DNA of 64,000 nucleotides from Aureimonas fodinaquatilis (GCF_008369445.1 NZ_VTWH01000001.1:124001-188000), one strand, 5' to 3'. Counted from the stretch's first letter, positions 28,988 to 39,606 are shown. Numbers and translations: made by a program. The notes: generated by a model not told the origin, from the letters alone.

Positions 28988-29177
28988 GGCTGCTGCTTTC
29001 AGTTCGATGCAAGATATATTGCCAATTTCTGTGACGGGCTGGTGAAACTGGATCAATGACGTGTTATATCTACACTGTAATTTGGCTCCAGTCGCTGCCA
29101 GAGGCATGAAATGCCATGGCGGCTACAGGGGTTTTGCGTATTCGCAAATTCGTCGTCAACATCAGGAGTAAACGACC
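28988..29177. other. Divergent region upstream of infC
   Basis: Promoters for the hydrolase and infC should lie here. A small perfect hairpin GGCATgaaATGCC sits at 29103-29115 in the infC leader. No other element is recognised. Confidence 0.35.
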
Positions 29178-29717
29178 ATTCGCAGACCATTTCGTGCGCC
29201 GCCCAGCCAAAAGGAGGGACCTCGTTCCAACAGGGATATTCGGGTTCCACAAATTCAGCTGATTGATGCTGATGGCGTGAATCGTGGCGAGATCTCGACA
29301 GCCGAGGCTTTGGCGCTTGCTGAAGAAGCTGGCCTGGACCTCGTGGAAATTGTGCCGACCGCCAACCCGCCGGTGTGCAAGATCCTCGACCTTGGCAAGC
29401 TGAAATACGAAAGCCAGAAGAAAGCGGCGGAAGCGCGCCGACGTCAGAAAATCATCGAAGTCAAAGAAATCAAGATGCGTCCGAATATCGACGATCATGA
29501 CTATGAGACAAAGATGAAGGCGGTTCGCCGATTCTTTGATGATGGTGACAAGGTGAAGGTGACTTTGCGGTTTCGTGGCCGTGAAATGGCGCACCAGGAA
29601 CTTGGCATGCAGCTTCTGAACCGGGTTCGTGAAGAAACCGCCGAATATTCCAAGGTGGAAGCCGAGCCCAAGCTTGAAGGTCGCCAGATGATGATGGTTC
29701 TGGCGCCTCGCGGCTGA
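29178..29717 (+). CDS. infC: Translation initiation factor IF-3, with ATT start codon
   Basis: IF-3 of 179 residues, which binds the 30S subunit and proofreads start codons. The frame runs from an in-frame TAA at 29169-29171, through ACG ACC, to ATT at 29178 and then [20 protein letters not shown], the usual alphaproteobacterial N-terminus. GGAG stands 10 nt before the ATT. The first conventional start (GTG 29277) would delete 33 conserved residues. ATT initiation is the known basis of infC autoregulation in E. coli, since IF-3 discriminates against it. The C-terminal domain ([29 protein letters not shown]) is normal. Confidence 0.93.
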   Translation: MRRPFRAPPSQKEGPRSNRDIRVPQIQLIDADGVNRGEISTAEALALAEEAGLDLVEIVPTANPPVCKILDLGKLKYESQKKAAEARRRQKIIEVKEIKMRPNIDDHDYETKMKAVRRFFDDGDKVKVTLRFRGREMAHQELGMQLLNRVREETAEYSKVEAEPKLEGRQMMMVLAPRG

Positions 29718-29782
29718 TCTGCTGTCTGGCGAATCGCGAGGCTTTTTCACACTTCGCGGGCCTTCGGCATTTGAACAGGAAC

Positions 29783-29810
29783 AAGCGGCTGCCTTTGCGG
29801 CCGCTTTTTT
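29783..29810 (+). terminator. Intrinsic terminator after infC
   Basis: AAGCGGC (29783-29789) pairs with GCCGCTT (29800-29806) and the T-run extends to 29810. It separates infC from rpmI-rplT. Confidence 0.85.
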
Positions 29811-30040
29811 CATGGTTGTCAGAGACGTTTTTGCATAGCCAAAACTGTAAAAGGCTAGTTTTAACAGCCAGTGCCCCATTGCATAGAAGGTGGCCATCGT
29901 CTACAAACCGCCCGTTCAATTGAGCCGTCCGGCAGGGCATGCCGTGGCGGTTCTGAATGCTGTTGCACTTCATTCCTTGTTCTGAATGAAGAGGGTTTCA
30001 CCCCGGCCTTTGGCTTGCAACGTCCAGACAGGAGAGCAAA
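29811..30040 (+). other. Leader region of rpmI-rplT
   Basis: This region must carry the rpmI promoter, since a terminator closes infC. It contains the inverted repeat AAAACTgtaaaaggctAGTTTT around 29842-29863. I see no definite L20 leader structure. Confidence 0.35.
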
Positions 30041-30241
30041 ATGCCCAAGATGAAGACCAAATCGAGCGCCAAGAAGCGCTTCCGCATGACCGCGACCGGC
30101 AAGGTCAAGGCGCAGCCGGCTGGCAAGCGTCACGGCATGATCAAACGCTCCAACGACTTTCTTCGCGACTCGCGCGGGACAATGATTTTGTCCAAGCCTG
30201 ACGAGCGGATCGTCAAAATTTACATGCCTTACGACCGTTGA
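30041..30241 (+). CDS. rpmI: 50S ribosomal protein L35
   Basis: Basic protein of 66 residues with the family pattern [33 protein letters not shown] and [25 protein letters not shown] precedes the ATG. It is co-transcribed with rplT 34 nt downstream. Confidence 0.97.
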   Translation: MPKMKTKSSAKKRFRMTATGKVKAQPAGKRHGMIKRSNDFLRDSRGTMILSKPDERIVKIYMPYDR

Positions 30242-30275
30242 TCGGTATTCGGCTTAATTTTCAAGGAGATCGATC

Positions 30276-30692
30276 ATGGCACGTGTAAAACGGGGCGTTA
30301 CGTCCCACGCCAAGCATAAAAAGGTTCTGAAGGCCGCCAAAGGCTTTTACGGCCGTCGTAAAAACACCATCCGCGCAGCCAAGGCCGCAGTGGATCGCGC
30401 CAAGCAATATGCCACGCGCGACCGTCGCGTTAAGAAGCGGAATTTCCGCTCGCTCTGGATCCAGCGTATCAACGCTGGTGTGCGTGAGCATGGCATGACC
30501 TATGCCCGCTTTATGGATGGCCTCAACAAGGCTGGCATTGAAGTGGATCGCAAGGTTCTTTCCGACATCGCCATTCATGAGCCGGCAGCTTTTGCCGCGC
30601 TGGTAGAACAGTCCAAAGCGGCTCTGGCTTACCTGAAAGATGGCAATGACAACGCTTACGAGCGTGCAGTCGGTGAAAAGCGCGCTGCCTGA
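30276..30692 (+). CDS. rplT: 50S ribosomal protein L20
   Basis: Protein of 138 residues, an early assembly protein of the large subunit. The N-terminus [19 protein letters not shown] and the core [37 protein letters not shown] and [18 protein letters not shown] are typical. It is 15-20 residues longer than E. coli L20 at the C-terminus ([20 protein letters not shown]), as in other alphaproteobacteria. Confidence 0.97.
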   Translation: MARVKRGVTSHAKHKKVLKAAKGFYGRRKNTIRAAKAAVDRAKQYATRDRRVKKRNFRSLWIQRINAGVREHGMTYARFMDGLNKAGIEVDRKVLSDIAIHEPAAFAALVEQSKAALAYLKDGNDNAYERAVGEKRAA

Positions 30693-30753
30693 ATGAGTCG
30701 TGTTTTGCCGTTTTAGGCGGCGAAATCGAACATTTTGCAGCAGGATCGATCAG

Positions 30754-30792
30754 GGCCCGCCGCGAAATTCGCGAGCGGGCCTTGTCGCGTTT
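30754..30792 (+). terminator. Probable terminator after rplT
   Basis: GGCCCGC (30754-30760) pairs with GCGGGCC (30775-30781), with an inner GCGAA/TTCGC stem. The following TTGTCGCGTTT is only weakly T-rich. Confidence 0.6.
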
Positions 30793-30828
30793 AATCAACC
30801 TGTGCTTGAAGCAGCTATATCTGCGTAA

Positions 30829-31938
30829 ATGAAAGATCTGGAACCAATGACGTTGAGCGATCTTGCCGCGCTCGAGGCGCACTATCTGACAGACATTCAA
30901 TCCGCAACGGACGAAGCGGCGTTGGAAAATGTGCGACTGGCTGCATTGGGTAAAAAGGGCGAAATTTCCGAACGGCTGAAAAGCCTCGGAAGAATGAGTG
31001 ATGAGGAGCGGCGCGAGGCTGGCCCTGTGCTCAATGGTTTGCGTGACAGGTTGCAAACGGCGCTGGGCGAACGTCGCGAAGCGTTGGCCGATGCAGCAAT
31101 CGAGGCACGGCTTCGCAAGGAGACGGTGGATATCTCTCTGCCGGTGCGCACATCGCCGGTAACGCGCGGGCGCCTGCATCCGATCAGCCAGGTGATTGAA
31201 GAAATCACCGCAATTTTTGCCGATATGGGATTTGCCATTGCTGAAGGCCCGGATGTCGAAACCGATTATTACAATTTCACCGCGTTGAATTTTCCGGAAG
31301 GCCATCCGGCGCGTGAAATGCACGACACTTTCTTTTTCAAGCCGGGTGCCGATGGCAACCGCAAGCTTCTGCGCACGCATACTTCACCCGTGCAGGTGCG
31401 CACCATGGAAGCGCAGAAGCCGCCAATTCGCATTGTTATTCCGGGCAAAACCTATCGGCAGGATTCCGACGCCACGCATTCGCCGATGTTCCATCAGGTC
31501 GAAGGGCTGGTGATTGATCGTACCGCCAACATCGCCAACATGATGTGGGTGCTGGAAGAATTCTGCAAAAGCTTCTTCGAAGTGCCGTCCCTGACGATGC
31601 GCTTCCGGCCAAGCTTTTTTCCATTCACTGAGCCATCCATGGAAGTGGATATTCAATGCGACCGCTCACGCCCCGGCGAGGTGCGGTTCGGTGAAGGCAC
31701 GGACTGGATGGAAATTCTGGGCTGCGGCATGGTGCATCCCAATGTTCTGCGAGCTGGCGGGCTGGATCCGGACGAATATCAGGGCTTTGCGTGGGGCATG
31801 GGGATCGACCGTATCGCCATGTTGAAATACGGTATGCCGGATCTTCGGGCATTTTTTGATGCCGACACGAGGTGGATCGAGCATTATGGTTTTCGCCCGC
31901 TGGATATGCCGACATTGTTCGGCGGCTTGAGCGGATGA
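30829..31938 (+). CDS. pheS: Phenylalanyl-tRNA synthetase alpha subunit
   Basis: Catalytic subunit of the (alpha-beta)2 enzyme that charges tRNA-Phe. An N-terminal coiled coil (about residues 7-90) precedes the class II core: motif 2 around [31 protein letters not shown], and motif 3 [13 protein letters not shown]. The annotated start gives 369 residues; ATG 30847 (MTLSDLAAL), with TGGAACC nearby, gives 363 and matches the family better. pheT lies downstream with one small gene between. Confidence 0.96.
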   Translation: MKDLEPMTLSDLAALEAHYLTDIQSATDEAALENVRLAALGKKGEISERLKSLGRMSDEERREAGPVLNGLRDRLQTALGERREALADAAIEARLRKETVDISLPVRTSPVTRGRLHPISQVIEEITAIFADMGFAIAEGPDVETDYYNFTALNFPEGHPAREMHDTFFFKPGADGNRKLLRTHTSPVQVRTMEAQKPPIRIVIPGKTYRQDSDATHSPMFHQVEGLVIDRTANIANMMWVLEEFCKSFFEVPSLTMRFRPSFFPFTEPSMEVDIQCDRSRPGEVRFGEGTDWMEILGCGMVHPNVLRAGGLDPDEYQGFAWGMGIDRIAMLKYGMPDLRAFFDADTRWIEHYGFRPLDMPTLFGGLSG

Positions 31939-31960
31939 TGTTCACGGCGGGGGACGTGCA

Positions 31961-32335
31961 ATGAAGATGACGTTTCTGGAGTGCATTGCGGTGCTGGCGG
32001 GTGCCATCGTCGCGACGTTTGTGACAGGGCTGGTTGCCTGGCTGTTTGCCGGGGTACCACTGTTGACGGCGATTGGTTCGCCAGGGGTCTATTTCCTCGG
32101 GCTGGTCACCGTGGCCATTTTCGCATTCCTGTACCATCAGCTGGACAGGCTGGCGGCGGCCATGGCCAGCCTTGCGGTTGGCGTGGTGCTGCCAACGCTG
32201 GTCGACCGGTTCATTCTGGGTGATCCGCTGAGCTGGAAGGCAATTTTTCTGCTGAACATTGTTTTTGCGGTTCTGGCTTTGGCCATTTACCGCTTTGTCC
32301 ATGCCAATGCGGTGGTGCGGCAGGGCCATCGTTAA
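31961..32335 (+). CDS. Small four-helix membrane protein of unknown function
   Basis: Protein of 124 residues with four hydrophobic segments (about 8-30, 33-56, 64-84, 92-112) and a short basic tail ANAVVRQGHR. CGGGGGACGTGCA precedes the ATG. It is inserted between pheS and pheT, 22 nt after the former and 60 nt before the latter. I do not recognise the family. Confidence 0.75.
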   Translation: MKMTFLECIAVLAGAIVATFVTGLVAWLFAGVPLLTAIGSPGVYFLGLVTVAIFAFLYHQLDRLAAAMASLAVGVVLPTLVDRFILGDPLSWKAIFLLNIVFAVLALAIYRFVHANAVVRQGHR

Positions 32336-32395
32336 GTCTGCCCTGCCTTCCCTCTGCCCTGCCATTTTCTTCTTACAAAGACTGCGACAAAACCC

Positions 32396-34813
32396 ATGAA
32401 ATTCACCTTGTCCTGGTTGAAGGATCATCTGGAAACCCAGGCTGGTCTTGCCGAGATTACCGAACGGCTGACCGCAATTGGTCTGGAAGTCGAAAATGTT
32501 GATGACAGGGCGGTGTTCGCGCCCTTCACCATCGCGCGGGTTTTAACGGCAGTGCAGCACCCGGATGCAGACAAGCTTCGGGTGCTGACGGTGGATGCGG
32601 GGCCTTCTGTGAATGGCGGCAAGCCTTTGCAGATCGTGTGTGGTGCGCCCAATGCGGCGGAAGGTCTGATCGGCGTTCTGGCGCAGCCTGGAACTTACGT
32701 GCCGGGCATCGATACAACATTGGGCGTTGGCAAAATTCGTGGTGTGGAAAGCTTCGGCATGATGTGTTCGGAGCGGGAGCTTGAGCTTTCGGACGAACAC
32801 AATGGCATCATAAGCCTGCCCGCAGATGCGCCGGTTGGCACTTCCTTTGCCGACTATGCAGGTCTTGCGGATCCGGTCATTGAAATCAACCTGACGCCAA
32901 ACCGGCCAGATGCCACCAGCATTTTTGGCATTGCGCGCGACCTTGCGGCATCGGGGCTTGGCACTTTGAAGACCAGGCCGGTGCCTGTTGTTGCGGGTGA
33001 GGGCGAATGCCCGGTCACGGTGCGGCTGGAATCGTCAACATGCCAGGGCTTTGGCCTGCGGCTCATTCGCGGCGTGAAAAACGGCCCTTCGCCGGAATGG
33101 CTGCAGAAACGGCTGAGGGCAATTGGTTTGCGGCCGATCAACAAGCTGGTGGATGTCACCAACTATCTGACATTTGATCAGGGCAGGCCATTGCATGTGT
33201 TTGACGCTGCCAAAGTGTCCGGCGCACTGGTGGTGCGGCAGGGGCGTGAGGGCGAGGAAATTCTGGCACTGGATGGCCGGACTTATGCGCTGAGCAATTC
33301 TGTCTGTGTGATTGCCGATGATCATGGACCGGAATCGATCGGTGGCATTATGGGCGGCGAGCATTCCGGCTGCGACGAGGCCACAGTGGATGTGCTGGTG
33401 GAATCGGCGTTGTGGCAGCCGCTGGACATTGCGCGCACGGGTCGGGCGCTGGGCATCCACTCCGATGCGCGTTATCGCTTTGAGCGCGGCGTTGATCCGG
33501 ACATGATGGTTCCCGGTCTGGACCTGGCGACGCAGATGATTGTCGAGCTATGCGGTGGCCAGCCTACCGAAATGTCGCTTACCCCGTATAGCGGGGCGGC
33601 TGCAGCGTCTGTTCGTCTGCCTTTTGGCGAGGTCAAGCGCCTGACCAGCCTGGATGTGGCGCCACAACGGCAGACAGAGTTGCTGGAGCGGCTGGGCTTC
33701 CGGGTCGTCCACCACGAAGATTACGCAGATGTGACGCCGCCAAGCTGGCGCCCGGATGTTGAGGGCAAGGCGGACCTGGTTGAAGAGGTGATGCGGCTGA
33801 CAGGTGTGGACGCTATTGCGCCGCAACCATTGCCGCGCAGCGCCACGGTGGGTGGCCGCATTCTGACCGTTGCGCAGATCCGTGATCGTTCGGTGCGGCG
33901 GGCACTTGCTGCGCGTGGCATGCTGGAAACGGTAACCTATTCCTTCATTCCGCATGAAGAAGCAGAGGCCTTTGGCGGAGGTGATGAAGCCCTGCAACTG
34001 GAAAACCCGATTGCTGCGGATCTGACTGATATGCGACCATCGCTGCTGCCAAGTCTGTTGGCCGCCGCAGGGCGCAATGCCGCTCGTGGCTATGGCGACA
34101 CGGCAATGTTCGAGGTCAGCCATGTTTATCGATCTGATTTGCCGGAAGGGCAGATACGGGTTGCCGGCGGGCTGCGGCGCGGCACTGCCGTGCTGGCCGG
34201 TGCTGGCCGGGACTGGGCAGGAAACAGCGCCGATGTTGGCGTTTATGATGCCAAGGCTGATGCCATCGCGGCGCTGGAAGCAGCGGGCGTTGCCGTAGAA
34301 AAATTGCAGGTTGAGGCAGGAGCCAGCCCATGGTTCCACCCCGGTCGTTCCGGGCGCATCAAGCTTGGACCGAAAGTGGTTCTGGCAGAATTTGGCGAGT
34401 TTCACCCCAAAGTGCTGAAAAAGCTGAAGGCAAGTGGCGCGTTGGCAGGGTTCGAGGTCTATCTGGATGCCGTGCCGGAACAGAAACGCAAGCCCACCAA
34501 AACACGGCCTGTGCTGACCCTTTCGGCGTTTCAGCCGGTGAAGCGCGACTTTGCCTTTGTGGTGAACAGCGATGTTGAGGCGCTCAAGCTTGTGCGTGCA
34601 GCAGAGGGAGCAGACCGCAAACTTGTGGGCGATGTGCGGGTGTTCGACGTCTTCGCCGGTGCAGCTCTTGGCGAGGGGCGCAAATCTGTTGCCATTGAGG
34701 TAACGTTGAAGCCGCTGGAGCGCACATTGACCGATGATGATCTGGAAGCCGTGTCGGCAAAGATTGTTGCGGCTGTGGCGAAGGCAACCGGCGGTGAATT
34801 GCGCGGCAAATGA
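32396..34813 (+). CDS. pheT: Phenylalanyl-tRNA synthetase beta subunit
   Basis: Beta subunit of 805 residues. In order: the N-terminal tRNA-binding (EMAP-like) domain with [20 protein letters not shown], the B3/B4 editing region ([39 protein letters not shown]), B5 ([14 protein letters not shown] lies just before it), the inactive synthetase-like domain with [11 protein letters not shown], and the C-terminal FDX-ACB domain ([15 protein letters not shown]). Confidence 0.97.
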   Translation: MKFTLSWLKDHLETQAGLAEITERLTAIGLEVENVDDRAVFAPFTIARVLTAVQHPDADKLRVLTVDAGPSVNGGKPLQIVCGAPNAAEGLIGVLAQPGTYVPGIDTTLGVGKIRGVESFGMMCSERELELSDEHNGIISLPADAPVGTSFADYAGLADPVIEINLTPNRPDATSIFGIARDLAASGLGTLKTRPVPVVAGEGECPVTVRLESSTCQGFGLRLIRGVKNGPSPEWLQKRLRAIGLRPINKLVDVTNYLTFDQGRPLHVFDAAKVSGALVVRQGREGEEILALDGRTYALSNSVCVIADDHGPESIGGIMGGEHSGCDEATVDVLVESALWQPLDIARTGRALGIHSDARYRFERGVDPDMMVPGLDLATQMIVELCGGQPTEMSLTPYSGAAAASVRLPFGEVKRLTSLDVAPQRQTELLERLGFRVVHHEDYADVTPPSWRPDVEGKADLVEEVMRLTGVDAIAPQPLPRSATVGGRILTVAQIRDRSVRRALAARGMLETVTYSFIPHEEAEAFGGGDEALQLENPIAADLTDMRPSLLPSLLAAAGRNAARGYGDTAMFEVSHVYRSDLPEGQIRVAGGLRRGTAVLAGAGRDWAGNSADVGVYDAKADAIAALEAAGVAVEKLQVEAGASPWFHPGRSGRIKLGPKVVLAEFGEFHPKVLKKLKASGALAGFEVYLDAVPEQKRKPTKTRPVLTLSAFQPVKRDFAFVVNSDVEALKLVRAAEGADRKLVGDVRVFDVFAGAALGEGRKSVAIEVTLKPLERTLTDDDLEAVSAKIVAAVAKATGGELRGK

Positions 34814-34867
34814 TGTTGAGTGCAATTTGCTGATCCCGGAGTTCAACATGCCTGCGGGTGAGCACTG

Positions 34868-35374
34868 GTGAGGATTCGAGCGGAAAAACCGGATGATTCT
34901 GCGGCGATTTCTGCGCTGATCTGTGCTGCCTTTGAGCATGCGCCGCATCGTTCAGGTACGGAGGCGGCCATTGTTGCCGCCTTGCGTCACGCGCAGGCCC
35001 TGACTGTTTCACTCGTAGCGGAGCTCAATCACGAGCTGGTAGGGCACGTGGCTTTTTCTCCTGTCACCATTTCGGATGCAAAAGCTGGCTGGTTCGGACT
35101 TGGCCCGCTGGCGGTGCACCCTGACTGCCAGCGGCAGGGAATTGCCGCCCGCTTGGTGAAGGCCGGGTTGCAAGAGCTTGTGGCCATCGAGGCAGGCGGC
35201 TGCGTTGTTCTGGGCGATCCGGATTATTACAGCCGTTTTGGTTTTGTGGCAGATGCGGGACTGCGCTATGGCGATGTTCCGGTTCAATATTTTCAGAGAC
35301 TGGTTCTCGCCGGCAAGGCACCGTCCGGCTCGGTAGCCTACCACTCGTCATTTGATGTGGCTGCCACGAGTTAA
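34868..35374 (+). CDS. GNAT-family N-acetyltransferase (YhbS-like)
   Basis: Acetyl-CoA-dependent transferase of 168 residues. Motif A is LGPLAVHPDCQRQGIAARLV, followed by VVLGDPDYYSRFGF, which is typical of the YhbS group. The acceptor is unknown. The start is GTG at 34868 behind GGGTGAG; it follows pheT by 54 nt. Confidence 0.88.
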   Translation: MRIRAEKPDDSAAISALICAAFEHAPHRSGTEAAIVAALRHAQALTVSLVAELNHELVGHVAFSPVTISDAKAGWFGLGPLAVHPDCQRQGIAARLVKAGLQELVAIEAGGCVVLGDPDYYSRFGFVADAGLRYGDVPVQYFQRLVLAGKAPSGSVAYHSSFDVAATS

Positions 35375-35445
35375 ACCACAAATTAAGCTTTGCGCAGTGT
35401 TAGCATGCCATGATGCAACCTCCTCCCGCAAAAGGTGGAGCGCGA

Positions 35446-36405
35446 ATGATGAAGCTTGTCTGGAAGCTGGCCCTTGTCTTGATGGCCATGGGTGCCTGCA
35501 CGGCGGCGAGGGCCGAGCCGCCCGCGCGGAATCTTTTTGGCGCTCAATCATCACCAGCCGCCCTTGCCAGCCAGAGCATTGGCTTCTACTCGCGCGGCTG
35601 CGTGGCGGGTGCCGTTGCCATGCCTAAAGATGGCCCGGCCTGGCAGATGATGCGCCTGTCTCGCAATCGGGCGTGGGGCCACCCGGCAATGGTTGAGTTT
35701 CTGCAGAAGTTCGCCGCTGATGCTGCCAGTCAGGATGGATGGCGCGGCCTGCTTCTGGGCGATATTTCGCAACCGCGCGGCGGGCCCATGCTGTCCGGCC
35801 ATGCGTCACATCAGATCGGGCTGGATGCCGACATTTACTTCACGGAAATGCCTTCGCGGCGGCTCAGCGATGCAGAGCGCGAGACACTGCAGCCACAAAG
35901 CCTGATTGATACAAGGACGCTGCGAGTTGACGAGCGTTACTGGCGACCGGAACACCTGAAATTGCTGCGGCGTGCGGCGTCTTCGCCCATGGTGCAGCGG
36001 ATTTTTGTGCATCCGGGAATCAAGCAGAAACTCTGCTCCTCTGTGCGGGGCGATAGAGGCTGGCTGAACAAGGTGCGGCCAACCTATGGCCATGATTATC
36101 ATTTTCACATTCGCTTGTTCTGCCAACCGGGGTCCGGCCAGTGTGAAAAGCAGGAAGCCACGGGCACCGGGGACGGCTGCGACAACCTGGACTGGTGGTT
36201 CAACGTTGCCTTGCAACCGCCGCCGCCAGACGCGAAGCCCTACAAACCCAAACCGCCACTACAAATGGCAGACCTGCCAAATGCCTGCCGCACGGTGCTG
36301 GCTGCTGGTGGCGGGGCAGGTATAGCTGCGGCAGCCCCGGTGGCTCAAAGCTATTTTCCAGTACCAGAACGTCTGCCAATGCCAACAATGCGCCCGGTTA
36401 ATTAA
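35446..36405 (+). CDS. mepA: Penicillin-insensitive murein endopeptidase
   Basis: Secreted zinc endopeptidase (M74) of about 319 residues that cuts D-Ala-mDAP cross-links in peptidoglycan. A signal peptide (MMKLVWKLALVLMAMG then ACTAARA) is preceded by GGTGGAG, which fixes the start at 35446/35449 rather than 35410. Zinc and active-site motifs are SGHASHQIGLDADIY and DYHFHIRLFC; cysteines in the C-terminal half suggest disulfides. A proline-rich tail PPPPDAKPYKPKPP follows the catalytic domain. Confidence 0.93.
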   Translation: MMKLVWKLALVLMAMGACTAARAEPPARNLFGAQSSPAALASQSIGFYSRGCVAGAVAMPKDGPAWQMMRLSRNRAWGHPAMVEFLQKFAADAASQDGWRGLLLGDISQPRGGPMLSGHASHQIGLDADIYFTEMPSRRLSDAERETLQPQSLIDTRTLRVDERYWRPEHLKLLRRAASSPMVQRIFVHPGIKQKLCSSVRGDRGWLNKVRPTYGHDYHFHIRLFCQPGSGQCEKQEATGTGDGCDNLDWWFNVALQPPPPDAKPYKPKPPLQMADLPNACRTVLAAGGGAGIAAAAPVAQSYFPVPERLPMPTMRPVN

Positions 36406-36468
36406 CCACAGGTGCTTTAAACCGAGCGCGATGCGCGTTACACAAGCAGAAATTTTAATCGATTTAGC

Positions 36469-37503
36469 GTGATGGTTATGACACCGATCCTCGACAGTTC
36501 CGAATTACTGCGGTTTCCAATTCTGATTGCCGATATTGGTGGTACCAACGCGCGATTTGCATTGCTTCTGGATGCCTATGCGGATCCGAAGACCTTTCCA
36601 GTCGTGCAAACAGCAGATTTTGCCAATATTGACGACGCCATTCAGGCTGCAGTTCTCGACAAAACGTCCATACAGCCAAAATCTGCCGTCCTGGCAATTG
36701 CCGGACCGGTGGATGGTGACGAGATTGATCTGACCAACAGCCCCTGGGTTGTTCGCCCGCGAGTGCTGATTGAAAAGCTCGGCTTTGAGCAGGTCGTGGT
36801 GATGAATGACTTCGAGGCACAGGCGCTGGCAATCTCATCCTTGCCGGCCAGCGGCCAGAAGCAGATCGGTTCCGGCACTGCGCGGGAAGGCGCAAGCCGC
36901 ATTGTGCTTGGCCCCGGTACCGGCCTTGGCGTTGCGGGGCTGGTGCGTGCACGGCGCATGTGGATTCCCGTTGCGGGCGAGGGCGGACATGTTGACCTTG
37001 GGCCCAGAACTCCGCGCGATCTGGCGATCTGGCCCAATCTGGTACCGATTGAAGGCCGCATTTCAGCCGAGCAGATCCTGTGTGGGCGCGGGCTGGTGAA
37101 TCTCTATCGCGCAATCTGCATCACCGATGAGCGCACGCCCGTGCAGGATACGCCCGCAAAGATAACCGAGGCTGCTGCTGACGGCAGCGATCCGGCGGCA
37201 TATGAAGCCATCCAACTGTTTGCAACCTATCTCGGCAGGCTGGCGGGCGACCTGGCTTTGGTGTTCATGGCACGTGGCGGCGTGTATCTGGGTGGCGGCA
37301 TCATCCAGAAAATCATTCCATTGCTGAAGGCGGACGACCTGCGAGCAGGGTTTGAGGACAAGGCGCCGCATTCTGCGCTTTTGCGTGAAACGCCCTTGTT
37401 CATCATCACCGAACCACTTGCGGCGCTGACCGGCCTGGCTGCCTATGCCCGCAATCCGCGCTTCTTCGGGCTGGAAACCAATGGGCGTCGTTGGGGCGCA
37501 TAA
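36469..37503 (+). CDS. glk: Glucokinase
   Basis: ROK-unrelated bacterial glucokinase of 343-344 residues that phosphorylates glucose with ATP. Motifs: [14 protein letters not shown] (ATP site), [28 protein letters not shown] (catalytic Asp), [14 protein letters not shown] and [17 protein letters not shown] 36469 or ATG 36472 are both possible starts. The following gap holds repeat copy C. Confidence 0.94.
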   Translation: MMVMTPILDSSELLRFPILIADIGGTNARFALLLDAYADPKTFPVVQTADFANIDDAIQAAVLDKTSIQPKSAVLAIAGPVDGDEIDLTNSPWVVRPRVLIEKLGFEQVVVMNDFEAQALAISSLPASGQKQIGSGTAREGASRIVLGPGTGLGVAGLVRARRMWIPVAGEGGHVDLGPRTPRDLAIWPNLVPIEGRISAEQILCGRGLVNLYRAICITDERTPVQDTPAKITEAAADGSDPAAYEAIQLFATYLGRLAGDLALVFMARGGVYLGGGIIQKIIPLLKADDLRAGFEDKAPHSALLRETPLFIITEPLAALTGLAAYARNPRFFGLETNGRRWGA

Positions 37504-37513
37504 GCGGGTTTTC

Positions 37514-37618
37514 AAAGGCATTTCTTGTTGAATCGGAGCCGTTTAACGGCAGGAAAATTCAATAAAACAAAGGGTTAGGTCGTTTCAACCGATCGTGGGT
37601 CGGGTTGAAACGCTCTAG
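37514..37618 (+). repeat. Dispersed bipartite palindromic repeat, copy C
   Basis: First palindrome degenerate: GTTGAATCG (37527-37535) / CGTTTAAC (37540-37547). Linker GGCAGGAAAATTCAATAAAA. The second hairpin is strong: CGTTTCAACCGAT (37581-37593) / GTCGGGTTGAAACG (37599-37612), with one bulged base. It lies between glk and the ABC exporter gene. Confidence 0.75.
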
Positions 37619-37660
37619 GCAGATGGCTTTGCAGCCTTTATAGACCGATCGCAAAAGCAA

Positions 37661-39487
37661 GTGAAAGTACTGACAGTGGGCAATGAAAAGGGCCTGTCGC
37701 TGGCCGATGGGCAGGAACGGGGCCATGCATTTCGCCTGTTGAAGCGGGTCCTGGCAGAAAACGGACGTGACCACATCAAGGGTTATGCGGTTGCGATCGT
37801 GTGTCTTGTCATGGTGGCGCTGACCACGGCCTTTCTGGCCTGGATCATGCGAGATGTGATTGACGACATTTTCGTAGACAGAAATCCCGCCATGCTGCTG
37901 TCTCTGCCGCTTGCCGTGTTTGTCACTTTTCTGATCCGCGGCATAGCCACCTACTTCCAGGGCGTCATACTGGCCCGAATCGGCAATGATGTTGTGGCGC
38001 GCTACCAGCAGCGGCTTTTTCGTCACCTGACGGAGCTGTCGGTTGATTTCTTTGGCGAAAATCGCTCGGCCCAGCTTGCGGCACGCATCAACCAGAATGT
38101 CACCGGTGTCCGGGACACCTTGAACCTGACTGTCACCTCGCTGGCGCGAGATTTGCTGACGCTGCTGTTCCTGATTGGCGTGATGATCTGGCAGGACCCG
38201 GTTCTGTCGTCCATCGCGCTGCTGGGTGGGCCGCCAATTGCCATCATGATTGCTGGTCTGTCCCGTAAATTGCGCAAGGCTACCCGGCAATCCATTGACC
38301 TCAACTCGCGCGTTGTCGGCTCCATGCAGGAAACGGCCCAGGGCATTCAGGTGGTCAAGGCCTTCACGCTGGAAGAGCCGTTGCGCGCGCGCACCTCGCT
38401 TCTGGTCGAGGCAGCAGAAGAAAGGGCCAACCGCATTGCGGTGATCACCGAGCGGTCCGGCCCGATTGTCGAAATCATCGCCGGTATTGCCATTGCGGCG
38501 GTTATTGCCTGGTCGGGCTATCGCGCCATAGAATACGGCCATTCACCCGGCGCGATGTTTGCCTTCATCACAGCGCTTCTTCTGGCGTATGACCCGGCGC
38601 GCCGCCTGGCGCGTTTGCAGGTGCAGATGGAGCGGGCACTGGTCAATGCGCAGATGATTTATGAGATTCTGGATCTGAAGCCTCGCCAGCCGGATGCGCC
38701 GGATGCGCCGGCCTTGCATGTGTCTGGCGGCGAGATCCGGTTTGAAAATGTCAGCTTTGGCTATCATCCGGGTGAAGCCGTTCTGAAAAATATCAGCTTT
38801 ACTGCCAATGCCGGGCGCACAACGGCCATCATCGGCGCGTCGGGCGGTGGAAAATCCACGCTGATAGCGCTGATAGAGCGGTTTTATGAACCTGATTTAG
38901 GCAACATTCTGATCGACGGTCAGAATATTGCCGGGGTTACAAAAGCCTCCCTGCGCCAGCAGGTGGCCTATGTGCCGCAACAGCCGACCCTTTTTGAAGG
39001 CACAATCCGTGAAAATCTTCGCTATGGGCGAATGGATGCCACAGATGCCGAAATTGAGGCGGCAGCGCGGCTGGCTCAGGCGGAAGAGTTTATTCTGGCG
39101 CAGCCGCTCGGCTATGACACTCCGGTCGGTGAAAATGGCATGACGCTTTCCGGCGGGCAAAGGCAGCGTCTTTCCATTGCCCGCGCGCTGGTGCGTGGCG
39201 CGCCGGTTCTGCTGCTGGATGAAGCGACCTCGGCGCTGGACACCCGCTCTGAAACGCTGGTTCAAAAAGCCCTGACCGAAATCATGAAGGAAAAGACCGT
39301 GCTGGTCGTGGCGCACAGACTGTCGACCATTGTCGGTGCCGATCAGATATTGGTGGTGGAGAACGGCACAATTGCCGAAAGTGGCTCACATGCCGATCTT
39401 GTTGGTCGCGCCGGTGGGTTGTATGCGAGGTTTCACAATCTGCAAGCGTCGGGGCAGCAGGTTCCTGAAATTGATCTGGCGGGGTGA
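37661..39487 (+). CDS. MsbA-like ABC exporter (fused permease and ATPase)
   Basis: Half-transporter of 608 residues: six transmembrane helices in the first ~320 residues (ABC_membrane type 1), then the nucleotide-binding domain with Walker A IIGASGGGKSTLIALIER, Q-loop VPQQPTLF, signature TLSGGQRQRLSIARAL, Walker B PVLLLDEATSALD and switch His VVAHRLSTI. The family exports lipid A, lipids or drugs; the substrate is not resolved. The start is a GTG without a clear ribosome site, so the first ~15 residues are uncertain. Confidence 0.9.
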   Translation: MKVLTVGNEKGLSLADGQERGHAFRLLKRVLAENGRDHIKGYAVAIVCLVMVALTTAFLAWIMRDVIDDIFVDRNPAMLLSLPLAVFVTFLIRGIATYFQGVILARIGNDVVARYQQRLFRHLTELSVDFFGENRSAQLAARINQNVTGVRDTLNLTVTSLARDLLTLLFLIGVMIWQDPVLSSIALLGGPPIAIMIAGLSRKLRKATRQSIDLNSRVVGSMQETAQGIQVVKAFTLEEPLRARTSLLVEAAEERANRIAVITERSGPIVEIIAGIAIAAVIAWSGYRAIEYGHSPGAMFAFITALLLAYDPARRLARLQVQMERALVNAQMIYEILDLKPRQPDAPDAPALHVSGGEIRFENVSFGYHPGEAVLKNISFTANAGRTTAIIGASGGGKSTLIALIERFYEPDLGNILIDGQNIAGVTKASLRQQVAYVPQQPTLFEGTIRENLRYGRMDATDAEIEAAARLAQAEEFILAQPLGYDTPVGENGMTLSGGQRQRLSIARALVRGAPVLLLDEATSALDTRSETLVQKALTEIMKEKTVLVVAHRLSTIVGADQILVVENGTIAESGSHADLVGRAGGLYARFHNLQASGQQVPEIDLAG

Positions 39488-39503
39488 TGCCCGCTTGGCA
39501 TGT

Positions 39504-39606
39504 GAGCATTTCCCGTTGAACTGAAATGGTTTCAACGGCAGGACAATGCGATGAAACATAGAGTAAGAGCCTGTCAGGTCGTCGAAAGACAAGCTGACAG
39601 GCTCTC
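39504..39606 (+). repeat. Dispersed bipartite palindromic repeat, copy D
   Basis: 5' flank TGAGCATTTCC, first palindrome CGTTGAA (39514-39520) / TTCAACG (39531-39537), linker GCAGGACAATGCGATGAAAC. The second hairpin has an 11-bp perfect stem, GAGCCTGTCAG (39567-39577) / CTGACAGGCTC (39594-39604), with an inner GTC-GAAA-GAC. It ends 19 nt before dapB. Confidence 0.78.
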
